The notes beneath the pieces are model-generated. The model was not told the DNA's origin, searched no databases, and saw only the letters and a program-made list of their open reading frames with translations. Made by a program: the position numbers and the translations under genes. From positions 22,340 through 86,339 of the forward strand of contig CANMLX010000017.1 in assembly GCA_947498845.1 (NCBI GenBank): a DNA stretch of 64,000 nucleotides, written 5' to 3'. This document shows, piece by piece, positions 56,401-64,000 of this stretch. Numbering within the stretch: position 1 is the first letter of the stretch; each line of letters begins with the position of its first letter. This stretch comes from an uncultured Flavobacteriaceae bacterium (GTDB lineage: Bacteria; Bacteroidota; Bacteroidia; Flavobacteriales; Flavobacteriaceae).

Positions 56401-56747
56401 ATGAAAGTCAAGGCTTTTCGTTTTCGCCTTTTGATAATCATGTACAACAATCTCCAATAAATAGTATTTTATATGAAGATTTTAATAACGATGGCATTAA
56501 AGATCTACTATTAGCAGGGAATAACCATCACGCAGAAGTGGAGACCACACGTTCTGATGCTGGTATAGGGTCGCTATTAATAGGCCATAAACAAGGCACA
56601 TTTAAATACATGCCCAATACAGAAACAGGGCTTTATCTAGATGGTGATATTCGTGATATAGACCTTATTAAAACTAAAAATAACATGCTTCTGGTTGTTA
56701 GTAATAACAATGACAGCCATGAGTTATATAAAACCAAGGTAGAATGA
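53403..56747 (+). CDS. VCBS/FG-GAP repeat lipoprotein with ASPIC/UnbV domain
   Basis: Large surface or periplasmic lipoprotein related to CRTAC1. The 1114 residues have a lipobox FFFLIIGCKKNNN. Many FG-GAP/VCBS blades carry calcium-loop motifs of the form DxNxDGxxD (GDINNDGLVDLYF, ADVNGDGFLDIYV, TDLNNDGFLDIYV, ADLDNDGDLDIVV, GDYDGDGDLDLFV, EDIDNDGDKDIIA), consistent with a beta-propeller. An ASPIC/UnbV segment lies at about 540-605 (GTRGFLSSVSNILHFGFKNNQTIEKLEIIWPNHN). Such proteins frequently follow SusC/SusD pairs in Bacteroidota. A role in ligand handling is inferred from position. The blades continue to the C-terminus. Confidence 0.9.
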   Translation: MRKLNTSIVNFILLSFFFLIIGCKKNNNKLTASKNTDTQVLFQSISPSASKINFSNVLKETQDANYFKYIYLYIGGGVAAGDINNDGLVDLYFTSNLSPDKLYLNKGNFVFEDITTKAGIQHIDDFHTGVTMADVNGDGFLDIYVSRGGWKEENNKFANLLYINNGDLTFTESAEHLGLADKNRTIQATFFDYDNDNDLDVYISNTPMGNISATVLDLNFYHKNPKTLKLKGADRFYENDGTGHFTDVSEKTGLLYDIGFGLNPQVTDLNNDGFLDIYVSNDFNAPDLAYINNGDKTFTEAGKTLFKHMSFNSMGNDAADINNDGLADLITLDMNPQDYVRSKTTMAMTPLDKFENMVKNGYHYQYMHNMLQVNNGNGTFRDIGNMAGIANTDWSWSILSADFDLDGYNDLFITNGVYRDVIDRDKSNEIERLSRNYGNAPKPEDQLKFSKMLPQQKLKNYIFKNNGDLTFKDMSSTWATLNPTFSNGATYADLDNDGDLDIVVNNINEPATLLKNNAVELKKGQHIKIALKGPKNNTSGIGTKATLYFKDSTSIIRQAIGTRGFLSSVSNILHFGFKNNQTIEKLEIIWPNHNVQVLENITPNQLVQVNYNDAKNSVHTKKEQPKLFTKVEFDALHTDPYFNDYDYQILLPHKLSNTGPFIAKSDVNRDGQTDLFIGGGKQQAASLFLGASNGNFKHKPIVDFDNDRGYEDQGAVFFDADQDGDQDLYVVSGSYEFINNKALLQDRLYINDGKGHFVRNNKALPEINASGSVVTAGDYDGDGDLDLFVGGRVVPKAYPHSPNSYILENTNGIFKNVTDAHTPELKTIGMVTDASWVDINNDNHIDLIVTGEWMGIEIFLNQNGKLIKSKNHKTLAQTTGWWHRILVEDIDNDGDKDIIAGNLGLNYKFHASKAHPFRIYTDDFDKNGSQDIVLAKEYNGKQVPIRGKTCMTQQMPYLKKRIATYQDFANRDLEGIIGKQLGKSLQYEANEFRSGIFINNESQGFSFSPFDNHVQQSPINSILYEDFNNDGIKDLLLAGNNHHAEVETTRSDAGIGSLLIGHKQGTFKYMPNTETGLYLDGDIRDIDLIKTKNNMLLVVSNNNDSHELYKTKVE

Positions 56748-57197
56748 TAAATTGATCGACACGCCAACTCAACTTAAGTAGATGCTAACTTAGGATGGTA
56801 TAAGGCAGCTGTTTCCCTCCTAATAAGGAGGGATTAAGGGAGGTGTTTTTTCTAGTTTAAGCTATGTTACTCATCATTTACAGTGGTACTTTTATAAATC
56901 TAATAGGTTTCTTGTATTAACACACCCCTGACTCCCCTCTTTGTTAGAGGGGACACTCTTACGCTGTATGTCACTTACAAATAAGATACTGCCTTCCCTG
57001 AATTGTTTGAAAAATTCATTTAAAAAGATGTGGGTACACCTTAGCTTACTAGAGGGGACACTCAGAATTAACATATATAATTCTGGAAACAAGTGTTTTA
57101 TCATGTCGACAGAGTGAAGAATGAACGACGAGACATCTCAATAGTATGGTGGATGCTTTTGATGAAAAAAGCTAAAAATTAGCAAGAATTCATACTT
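56748..57197. other. Non-coding gap with several palindromic spacer repeats
   Basis: CCCTCC-TAATAA-GGAGGG (near 56816-56833) and CCCCTC-TTTGTTA-GAGGGG (near 56933-56952) are short hairpins. Together they form a larger inverted repeat with GGGAGGTGT and ACACCCCTGACT. A further GAGGGGACACTC copy lies at about 57053-57064, and a GAACGACGAGACATCTC motif near 57121-57140 recurs inverted near 60508-60535. No gene is visible. Confidence 0.6.
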
Positions 57198-57557
57198 TTA
57201 AGGCAGCCCAGGAAAACTAGTTACAGGTTGAATTGTTATATCTGGGAAGCTCTCTGTAATAAATACCTTTAAGTCTGCATGGTAGTCTACAATTTGCCAT
57301 TCGCCACATGTGTCGGGAAAGCTTTCAACAAATTTAACTTTAAGATCTGAAAAACTATTTACAATTTTCACTTTAACATCTGCATCACAAGCATTTTCTA
57401 CAAGTTTAATCGTACCAAATAATCGCTTTTCTTTAAAGAAACAAGAGTCTAGTTTCTTTATATTTGTGGGATTATAATCTGTAACACTTTTAGTATTTTT
57501 TATACTAATACTAGAAATACAGCATATAGAAATAAGGCATACAATTATTATTTTCAT
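57198..57557 (-). CDS. Small exported protein with repeated DLKV strands, possibly DUF6150 (septoil-knot-like)
   Basis: The 119 residues have a signal peptide (MKIIIVCLISICCISSISI). The mature part then has short repeated strands: DADVKVKIVNSFSD, SDLKVKFVESFPDTCGEW, ADLKVFITESFPDI. The alternation ADxKVxxVxSxxDA/G matches what I remember of DUF6150 proteins, described as having a knotted beta fold. This assignment is tentative. Two Cys pairs (ACDAD, DTCGEW plus SCF) could form disulfides. It is divergent from the histidine kinase gene and has no operon partner. Confidence 0.55.
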   Translation of the reverse strand: MKIIIVCLISICCISSISIKNTKSVTDYNPTNIKKLDSCFFKEKRLFGTIKLVENACDADVKVKIVNSFSDLKVKFVESFPDTCGEWQIVDYHADLKVFITESFPDITIQPVTSFPGLP

Positions 57558-57734
57558 TGTCTTTTTTGTTAGATAAATTAAGGTGAATATAATACAGCTA
57601 AAACATATTTAAATAATTATTCTAAAACTAAAATAAATCGTTGTCGGGTTGAGCGCCTGTCTGCCATACGAGTAGGCAACCGAAACCTCTTTAAAAGTCA
57701 GATTTATTAACAAAAGAACGAGCAAAAAAATTAA

Positions 57735-59777
57735 ATGCAACTTAAAAACATAACATACTACACGCTTATAGTTGCATTAGCATTTAATCTCGCACTCCAA
57801 AGCCAAAACAGTGATCTCTTAAATACATTAGATAGCATACAACAATTGCGCCAACTTGCTAAAAATAAAGATTTGGGTAAAAATACCCGACTATTACATG
57901 CAAAAAATGCGGTAGCGTTATCTAAAAAAACAACAATAGATTCTGTTATTTTTAATAGCAACAATACATTAGCCGACACCTATTGGGATTTAAGGTTGTT
58001 TGAGGACTATAGGGATTTTAATAAGAATAACTTAGAATTAGCTAAACAAACAAAAGACTCTGTAACTCTAGGAAAAGCCTATTTAAATTTAGGAGAGTAT
58101 TATAGAAAAAAAACAATATATAGTGATAGTGCTTTTTACCATTATCATAAGGCACGAAAAACATACCATAAACTAGATGATAATTATGGCGAAGCTTATG
58201 CGATTTATGGAATTGCTGTGATTAAGAAAGATAATCATTTTTTAATTGAAAGTGAAAAGGATTGTTTCTTGTCTTTTAAATTACTCGACAAAACACAACA
58301 AAACCATAAAAATATTAAGTTAAAAGCATTTCTTTTTAACAATCTTGGCGCCATCAATTATCATCTAGATGAGTTTAGTAAAGCTACAGCTTACTTTAAT
58401 AAAGCATTAAAAATCAAAAAAAAACTAAAAGGAGATAATACAATTACCACTTTAATTTCAGTAAATAATTTGGCTCTTGCCTTTAAAAAGGCCAAACAAT
58501 ATGATTTAGCTATTGAGCATCTAAAAATTGTTTTAGACAATAAAAAAATAATTAATGCTGCTCCTCATGTATATGTAACTTCATTAGATAATTACGCACA
58601 TACTTTATACCTTTCCAAAAAACATGAACAACTCCCTTATTTATATCATAAAGCATTAAATATCGCTGATACTACAAATGCTACTTACGAATCAATAGTA
58701 GTGAACCACCATTTAGCGGAGTATTATCATGATTATAAACAACTAGATTCTTCAAAATACTATGCCTACAAAGCTAAAGCGCTTTCTGAAACCTATTATA
58801 ACGACGACTTACTTAACTCTTTACTCCTTCTCTCAAAAATAGAAGACGATAGCATCGCTGTAAAACATTACGATGCCTACATAAAACTTAATGACAGCCT
58901 GTTAAAACAAGAACGGGCTTTACGTAACAAATTTGCTCGTATAGAGTACGAAACCGATAATTATATAGACGAAAACAAGCGTCTAACCAACCAAAACCTA
59001 TTAATTGCGGCTATCGCTGCGATTATAATTTTAATAATGGTATTACTGTATATAATACGCTTACAGCTCTCTAAAAACGAAAAATTAAAACTGGAACAAG
59101 CCCAGCAAAAAGCCAATGAAGAGATTTATTCGCTTATGCTACGTGAGCAATCTAGGGTTGAAGAAGGTAGACTACAAGAGCGTTATCGTATCTCCGAAGA
59201 GCTTCACGATGGTATTTTAAACCAGCTTTTAGGCGCCCGCTTAGGCTTAGAATTTATTTCTTACGAAGAAGACTCTAAAAACAAAGAAAAATACCAGGTC
59301 TACCTTAACGAAATAAAAAACATAGAAAAAGAGATAAGAGATCTATCGCACACATTAAAAAATACAGCGTTAGTAGCAAATAAGGAATTCAATACTATAA
59401 TTAAAGAATATGTAGACACCCAAAGTCAACGCCACCATTTTGGTTACGAAATACATAGCAATAGTACTATTGTTTGGAATGATATTAACGATATTATAAA
59501 AGTAAACCTCTTTAGAATTATTCAAGAAGCGATACAAAATGTAGTAAAACATGCCAAGGCTAATCTCATTACACTAAAATTTTCTTTACAAGGCAACAAG
59601 CTCCATGTTACAATTAGTGATAACGGTGTAGGGTTTGATAATACTAAAAAAGAGATAAGTACCGGTATAGGCTTAAAAAATATAGCCTCCAGAGCAACAA
59701 AACTTAATGGTAAACTAAAAATCGATTCGCAACCAGATAAAGGAACCTCTCTAGAAATTTTAGTGCCTATTAATTAA
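57735..59777 (+). CDS. TPR sensor histidine kinase (HisKA_3/HPK7 type)
   Basis: Membrane-bound sensor kinase. The 680 residues have a signal peptide (TLIVALAFNLALQSQ) and periplasmic TPR repeats (about 60-400), for example AFLFNNLGAINYHLDEFSKATAYFNKALKIKKKLKGD. A membrane helix lies at about 417-440 (LLIAAIAAIIILIMVLLYII), then a coiled coil. The dimerisation/phosphoacceptor block is RYRISEELHDGILNQLLGARLGL with His491. The HATPase domain has FRIIQEAIQNVVKHAKA (N box), SDNGVGFD (G1) and GIGLKNIASRATKLNGKL (G2). Such kinases usually sit beside a NarL/LuxR-type response regulator; none is present within the next kilobase. Confidence 0.92.
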   Translation: MQLKNITYYTLIVALAFNLALQSQNSDLLNTLDSIQQLRQLAKNKDLGKNTRLLHAKNAVALSKKTTIDSVIFNSNNTLADTYWDLRLFEDYRDFNKNNLELAKQTKDSVTLGKAYLNLGEYYRKKTIYSDSAFYHYHKARKTYHKLDDNYGEAYAIYGIAVIKKDNHFLIESEKDCFLSFKLLDKTQQNHKNIKLKAFLFNNLGAINYHLDEFSKATAYFNKALKIKKKLKGDNTITTLISVNNLALAFKKAKQYDLAIEHLKIVLDNKKIINAAPHVYVTSLDNYAHTLYLSKKHEQLPYLYHKALNIADTTNATYESIVVNHHLAEYYHDYKQLDSSKYYAYKAKALSETYYNDDLLNSLLLLSKIEDDSIAVKHYDAYIKLNDSLLKQERALRNKFARIEYETDNYIDENKRLTNQNLLIAAIAAIIILIMVLLYIIRLQLSKNEKLKLEQAQQKANEEIYSLMLREQSRVEEGRLQERYRISEELHDGILNQLLGARLGLEFISYEEDSKNKEKYQVYLNEIKNIEKEIRDLSHTLKNTALVANKEFNTIIKEYVDTQSQRHHFGYEIHSNSTIVWNDINDIIKVNLFRIIQEAIQNVVKHAKANLITLKFSLQGNKLHVTISDNGVGFDNTKKEISTGIGLKNIASRATKLNGKLKIDSQPDKGTSLEILVPIN

Positions 59778-60920
59778 AGGTATGCTCGTCATTAAAAATT
59801 ACTAAAAATAAGAATCTTACGATTTAACTCAATAAAATCGAATCATGCACAAAAGCTGTGTTTAAATTCAAATTAATACCATCCAGAGATAAAATTACAC
59901 ATTTAACCCGCTTTATGCGTTGGAAGGTTGTTATGAGGCTGTGATATTCAATTAACACTGGTATTTTCTTAATCTTGGCATAGTACCGCTATGGTTAGAT
60001 TAAAAAATACAGTTTACGACAGTGTTTGCAGGAGATTGCAGACGTAATAGACTTTCTAATGCATAAAACGGGTTTAATAGAGTTACTTTTAAATCAATTG
60101 ATTTCCATTATAATATAGCCAGACTATTAATGTGATTATAAAAATTGTAATAGTGCAGATTGGATTTAAATGCCATGGGATTTGTAGGCGAGTGTCAAAT
60201 GTTTGAAGATGTCGTTGAAAAAGAAATATTGTTTGAGCAGAACACAACAATAATAGATAGTCACTAGAAATTGTTTAGAAAAAAATGTTTGCAAATTAGA
60301 CATCAAAAACTAATTTGACCGCCGAAAATCTAAGGCTAGACTTTTTTGTTTTTTGGGCAATGCAAAAAAGATATGAAAAATAACCTAGCATCATTCTTAT
60401 TTAAACTAATGACTAAACACAATAATTGGTCTTGATCCATAAAATCGTTGTCAATCGGACACTATCAAAAACAAAATATAGGCAGAAAATCTACTCTAAA
60501 TGAGATTTCTCGTCGCTCGTTCCTCTCAATACTAATGACGTAATTAAATAAAATACTACAATTCAATAATTTGTAATTTAAAATGCCTATTCATATTCCT
60601 TTTGAAATTTATATTTTAAAGAAGATGCTGTCAATTCTGATCCCGAAAATTCGGGAGAAGAATTTCCAAAATAAGTAATACCGATATTGAGAATGAGATG
60701 CTTCAGTCGTACCTCCTTCAGCATAACAAGCAACTATTTGCAATTTGCAAAACGTTATTACCATTTTCTTTGTAATTTTTTTCCGGAGGCAGAAATGACA
60801 TCGTTCTAAAAACCAACAACATAACTATAAAAAATAAAATCCGTGAAAATTCGTGTAATTCGTGTCAAAAGTATTTAGAAGCTAAATAGTATGCTTAGTA
60901 CAGCACTTGAGGTCACTAAA
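59778..60920. other. 1.1-kb non-coding region of decayed and dispersed repeats
   Basis: No frame above about 60 codons is convincing. It holds foldback element FB-3 copy 2 (59909-60073) and a CCGAAAATTCGGG hairpin near 60644-60656. A GGGCAATGC-AAAAAAG tail near 60355-60371, a GAGATTTCTCGTCGCTCG motif near 60507-60525, and AATCCGTGAAAATTCGTG near 60838-60855 are also present. All have the look of repeats dispersed in flavobacterial genomes. I see no response-regulator remnant. Confidence 0.6.
59909..60073. mobile_element. Foldback element FB-3, copy 2 (165 bp), flanked by TTA
   Basis: ACCCGCTTTATGCGTTGGAA at the left pairs with TTCTAATGCATAAAACGGGT at the right with three mismatches. Direct TTA triplets lie on both sides (59906-59908, 60074-60076). 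It shares ATTAAAAAATACAGTTTAC and the right terminus with copy 1 at 26566-26733. A central CATAG-TACCG-CTATG hairpin replaces the CCCGCATGTGCGGG of copy 1. Confidence 0.65.
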
Positions 60921-61202
60921 TTATTCAACCTCAATTATAGATTCCTCTTTTTTAAATACATAAGTATACAGCCACATTAACGTAAATGTAGGGATAACAT
61001 CCAAGCCCGGTAATGCTTCTTCTATAAAAGAAACAATTGCAGCAATCTTTCCTGTTTTGCCCTTATAAAGTCTAGTCATTAAATAAGCCGATGCAGGGGC
61101 CCAAATAACATCTCCAAATTCACCAACAATAGGAATCGCAAAAGTAACATAGCCCATAGCATCAAAAAGAATGCTCAAACCCAATTTTTTATATTTATTC
61201 AT
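60921..61202 (-). CDS. Small conserved membrane protein (93 aa)
   Basis: The 93 residues have an N-terminal helix region (LGLSILFDAMGYVTFAIPIVGEFGDVIWAPASAYLMTRLY), a glycine-containing loop KGKTGKIAAIVSFIEEALPGLDVIP and a second hydrophobic helix (TFTLMWLYTYVFKK). I recall similar sequences in many Bacteroidota, with the EEALPGLDxIPTFT segment strongly conserved, but no function. It is probably an inner-membrane protein with two or three helices. It precedes folE on the chromosome's minus strand but is downstream of it in transcription, separated by 157 bp. Confidence 0.7.
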   Translation of the reverse strand: MNKYKKLGLSILFDAMGYVTFAIPIVGEFGDVIWAPASAYLMTRLYKGKTGKIAAIVSFIEEALPGLDVIPTFTLMWLYTYVFKKEESIIEVE

Positions 61203-61316
61203 GCAGTAGTTTTTTTAATAACTTAAAGCAATAAACATACCAGAATTTTTTAGACTAAATACTAGTTTTTAGAAACAAGATCGCTACGCTTTGAGACTAA
61301 AGATCGATGACTAATA

Positions 61317-61346
61317 TTTCCCTTATCTCTTATCTCTTATCTCTAA
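61317..61346. repeat. (TTATCTC)3 short tandem repeat
   Basis: Three consecutive copies of TTATCTC lie just downstream of the folE stop, inside the gap between folE and the small membrane protein gene. It is too short to assign a role. Confidence 0.6.
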
Positions 61347-61359
61347 AAGTCTTGAATAT

Positions 61360-61947
61360 TTACTTCCCTATAAGTTTTAAAAACTCATTACGGGTTTCAA
61401 TTTTTTCAAACTGGCCTCTAAACCCCGACGTTGTTGTAGTAGAATTCTGTTTTTGTACACCGCGCATCATCATACACATATGTGCTGCTTCTACAACTAC
61501 TGCTACACCCTGCGGTTTTAAAGTATCGTTGATACAATCTAAAATTTGTTCGGTTAAACGCTCCTGTACTTGTAAACGTCTTGCAAAAACATCTACTATT
61601 CTCGGTAATTTACTCAATCCAACAATGTATCCGTTAGGGATATAGGCTATATGTACCTTTCCAAAAAATGGCAAAATGTGATGCTCGCAGAGCGAATACA
61701 ATTCAATATCTTTAACAATAACCATCTCATTATAAGATTCTTTAAACATCGCACCAGTTAAGATATCAACAGGATTTTGATCATACCCTTGAGTTAAAAA
61801 CTGCATTGCTTTAGCGGCTCGCTCTGGTGTTTTTAATAATCCATCTCTTTTTGTATCCTCCCCTAAATCCTCTATAATATTTTTATAACGTTCCTTAACA
61901 TCATCGGTAACCTGCATGTTATACTCTTCAAATTTCTTATATGCCAT
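61360..61947 (-). CDS. folE: GTP cyclohydrolase I
   Basis: Converts GTP to dihydroneopterin triphosphate, the first step of tetrahydrofolate synthesis. The 195 residues contain the signature [25 protein letters not shown], with the zinc Cys and catalytic His. They also contain [26 protein letters not shown] and [14 protein letters not shown] with the second zinc Cys. Length and order are standard for type I FolE. It is monocistronic and divergent from the LolD-type ATPase gene. Confidence 0.96.
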   Translation of the reverse strand: MAYKKFEEYNMQVTDDVKERYKNIIEDLGEDTKRDGLLKTPERAAKAMQFLTQGYDQNPVDILTGAMFKESYNEMVIVKDIELYSLCEHHILPFFGKVHIAYIPNGYIVGLSKLPRIVDVFARRLQVQERLTEQILDCINDTLKPQGVAVVVEAAHMCMMMRGVQKQNSTTTTSGFRGQFEKIETRNEFLKLIGK

Positions 61948-62119
61948 AATTATTTATTTGGTAAGGTTAATATATGCATTTCAATGCTTATTTTGTAAAA
62001 AACAGTAGTAGAAATTTAAAATATAATTTCTCTACTTATAAAATACATAAAAAGAAAATTATTTCTTAATTGTTCATAACAGTTTAAAATAGTAAATTCA
62101 CAATTCATTTTAACAAAGT

Positions 62120-62782
62120 ATGATTAACGCTAAGAATATTCATAAATATTATAATGATCTTCACGTATTAAAAGGTGTTGATATTAAGGTTAATAAAGGT
62201 GAAGTAATATCTATTGTTGGAGCATCGGGCGCAGGAAAAACGACTTTACTACAAATTTTAGGCACTTTAGATAAAGCAGCAGATGACAAAATTTATAGTT
62301 TAAAAATAAACGATACCGAAATAAAAGGTCTAAGTGACAAGGCTTTAGCTAAATTTAGAAATGAACATATTGGATTTATATTTCAGTTTCATCAACTACT
62401 ACCAGAGTTTACTGCCATAGAGAATGTTTGTTTGCCTGCTTTTATAAAAGGAACAAGCAAAAGTGAAGCAGAAAAACAAGCAAAAGAATTACTAGCCTTT
62501 TTAGGCTTATCACATCGATACAATCATAAACCTAATGAATTATCTGGAGGAGAACAACAACGTGTAGCAGTAGCCAGAGCACTAATAAATAAACCAGATT
62601 TAATTTTTGCAGATGAACCTTCTGGAAACTTAGATAGTGAATCTGCAGACAGTCTACATAAACTCTTTTTTAAACTAAGAGATGAGTTTGGGCAAACTTT
62701 TGTTATCGTAACCCATAATACAGAATTAGCTAACATGGCTGATAGAAAATTAGTAATGGTCGATGGAAAAATCACTAGCTAA
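62120..62782 (+). CDS. lolD: LolD-type ABC transporter ATP-binding protein
   Basis: ATPase of the lipoprotein-releasing or MacB-like ABC family. The 220 residues have Walker [14 protein letters not shown] (about 34-46), a Q-loop in [18 protein letters not shown], the signature [15 protein letters not shown], Walker [14 protein letters not shown] and the switch His in [15 protein letters not shown] is typical of LolD. No membrane component is adjacent, so it would pair with a LolC/E-like permease elsewhere, as is common in flavobacteria. The following gene starts 34 bp downstream and may be co-transcribed. Confidence 0.88.
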   Translation: MINAKNIHKYYNDLHVLKGVDIKVNKGEVISIVGASGAGKTTLLQILGTLDKAADDKIYSLKINDTEIKGLSDKALAKFRNEHIGFIFQFHQLLPEFTAIENVCLPAFIKGTSKSEAEKQAKELLAFLGLSHRYNHKPNELSGGEQQRVAVARALINKPDLIFADEPSGNLDSESADSLHKLFFKLRDEFGQTFVIVTHNTELANMADRKLVMVDGKITS

Positions 62783-62815
62783 TTATTCTAAATACACGTT
62801 TTTTCAAAAATTTAG

Positions 62816-63592
62816 ATGCATCATAAATTGAATCCAAAACAGTTAAAAGAGTTCTTAGATTTAAAAGTTTCTCAATACAATAACCCCAAATTTATTGAAA
62901 CAGATCCCATACAAATCCCACATAAGTTTACTAAAAAAGAAGATATTGAAATTTCAGGATTTTTAACAGCTACCATAGCATGGGGAAATCGAAAAAGTAT
63001 TATAAATAATGCCAATAGATTAGTAAATTTATTAGATAGCGCTCCTTACGACTTTGTTATAAATCACGAAAAAACCGATTTAGATAAACTTACTTCTTTT
63101 GTTCACAGAACATTTAATGGTGATGATTGCATACAATTCATTAAATCATTACAACATATTTATAAAAACCATAATGGTTTAGAAGCAGTATTCTCAAAAC
63201 ATAAAGAAAAAGCGTCTTTACAACTTTCTATTTCTAAATTCAAGACTGTTTTCTTTGAAATAGAGCACTTACAGCGCACACAAAAACATATTAGTGATCC
63301 TTTAAAAAATTCGGCAGCAAAACGTATCAATATGTTTTTACGCTGGATGGTACGTCGTGATAATACTGGGGTAGATTTTGGTATTTGGAACCAAATTTCA
63401 CCAAGTATCTTATCTTGCCCACTCGATGTACATTCTGGTAATGTTGCTAGAAAACTAGAATTATTACTTCGTAAACAAAATGATGCTAAAGCTCTATTAG
63501 AACTAGATATAGCATTACGAAATCTAGATCCTCTAGATCCTGTGAAATATGATTTTGCATTATTTGGACTTGGTGTTTTTGAAGGGTTTTAA
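62816..63592 (+). CDS. TIGR02757-family protein
   Basis: Conserved bacterial protein of unknown biochemical role. The 258 residues carry the segments QIPHKFTKKEDIEISGFLTATIAWGNRKSIINNANRLV, KRINMFLRWMVRRDNTGVDFGIWNQISPS and CPLDVHSGNVARKLELL. It ends with LDPVKYDFALFGLGVFEGF, which I recognise as TIGR02757. The fold may resemble helix-hairpin-helix DNA glycosylases (the LRWMVR and DVHSGNVARKL region), but this is weak inference. It follows the LolD-type gene closely. Confidence 0.85.
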   Translation: MHHKLNPKQLKEFLDLKVSQYNNPKFIETDPIQIPHKFTKKEDIEISGFLTATIAWGNRKSIINNANRLVNLLDSAPYDFVINHEKTDLDKLTSFVHRTFNGDDCIQFIKSLQHIYKNHNGLEAVFSKHKEKASLQLSISKFKTVFFEIEHLQRTQKHISDPLKNSAAKRINMFLRWMVRRDNTGVDFGIWNQISPSILSCPLDVHSGNVARKLELLLRKQNDAKALLELDIALRNLDPLDPVKYDFALFGLGVFEGF

Positions 63593-64000
63593 AAACATAC
63601 GCCAAAAAATATTAGTAGCCTCTCTTAATAATTGACCATATGTGCTATAAATAAAACCAATACGTTCAATTACCACTTTATTGAAGGCTTATATTTGTAT
63701 TAACTAAAACTAAATTGTTTAAACTAACTGCTATAAGGATTCATTTAGATTTATAGTAAAATGATAAAAGTTATTTTATCCATTCTCTAAATTAATTTTT
63801 TTCTAAAAACTATTCTTCTTTATTTTCAAAAGAAGATCCAGATAGATAAAATATTTAAACAATATGTTTATAATAGTTGTATAGTTATTTAAAAGACCAA
63901 TTATATTGGTCTTTTTCTTTTTGAATAAGATTGTAGACTAGAATAAGTCTCAAAAATCATTAGGAATAACGTACTATAAGCAATCAATCAAATAAGCAAG
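63593..64000. other. Non-coding right edge of the window
   Basis: This is AT-rich sequence with no open frame I can support. The only distinct feature is the terminator at 63891-63915. A gene may begin beyond the window. Confidence 0.5.
63891..63915. terminator. Bidirectional terminator-like hairpin
   Basis: AAAAGACCAA and TTGGTCTTTT pair exactly around TTATA, followed by T-rich sequence. It is 300 bp after the last gene, so it may serve that gene or one entering from the right edge. Confidence 0.7.

Noticed and set aside
60081..60480. Remnant of a response-regulator gene after the histidine kinase
   Set aside because: Reading this stretch gave no receiver or HTH motif in any frame I checked; it looks like dispersed repeats.

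Overview
The window is chromosomal DNA of a member of the Flavobacteriaceae (phylum Bacteroidota), probably marine or environmental. The support is the strongly AT-rich composition, the SusC/SusD pair behind an ECF sigma factor and a FecR anti-sigma factor, a protein with a type IX secretion C-terminal signal, TonB receptors with carboxypeptidase-like N-terminal domains, many short Bacteroidota lipoboxes, and TAnnTTTG-type -7 promoter elements. There is no rRNA, tRNA, CRISPR array, prophage or plasmid backbone that I can recognise. The genus cannot be fixed from sequence reading alone.

Layout. 1-2150: proline dehydrogenase (cut by the window edge) diverging from aroB. 2259-8591: a four-gene polysaccharide operon on the minus strand (aminotransferase, 4,6-dehydratase, Wza-like exporter, Wzc-like kinase) with a perfect 46-bp palindrome inside it. 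9037-12632: dicarboxylate/amino-acid symporter, aroC and an LpxH-like phosphoesterase. 12785-21990: T9SS-exported surface protein, a large FAD/Fe-S dehydrogenase, a small beta-barrel protein, a Gfo/Idh/MocA oxidoreductase and a ThuA lipoprotein. 21975-30000: tiny lipoprotein, zinc metalloprotease, CmpX-like channel, ornithine aminotransferase, zinc-ribbon protein and TPR protein. 29944-40657: gyrA and clpC (divergent), an IS200-type transposase remnant, two tandem ferredoxins facing an acyl-CoA reductase, then serC, serA and a DUF937 protein. 41173-45639: small envelope proteins and a three-gene TonB uptake cassette. 46100-56747: ECF sigma, FecR, SusC, SusD and a VCBS/ASPIC lipoprotein. 57198-63592: small knotted-type protein, a TPR histidine kinase with no adjacent response regulator, folE, a LolD-type ATPase and a TIGR02757 protein.

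How the parts work together. Housekeeping genes (aroB, aroC, serC, serA, gyrA, clpC, folE) are interleaved with envelope and nutrient-uptake functions. The sigma/FecR/SusC/SusD/VCBS block reads as one substrate-induced uptake locus, but it carries no polysaccharide-degrading enzyme. The 42199-45639 trio looks like a metal or small-ligand TonB system built around a His/Cys-containing small protein.

The most distinctive unannotated layer is non-coding. There are six copies of miniature foldback elements in three families; four of the copies are flanked by direct repeats that look like target-site duplications. There are also long perfect palindromes, a tandem AT-rich repeat tract and several strong bidirectional terminators. 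No complete transposase is present in the window, so any mobilising enzyme would have to act in trans.
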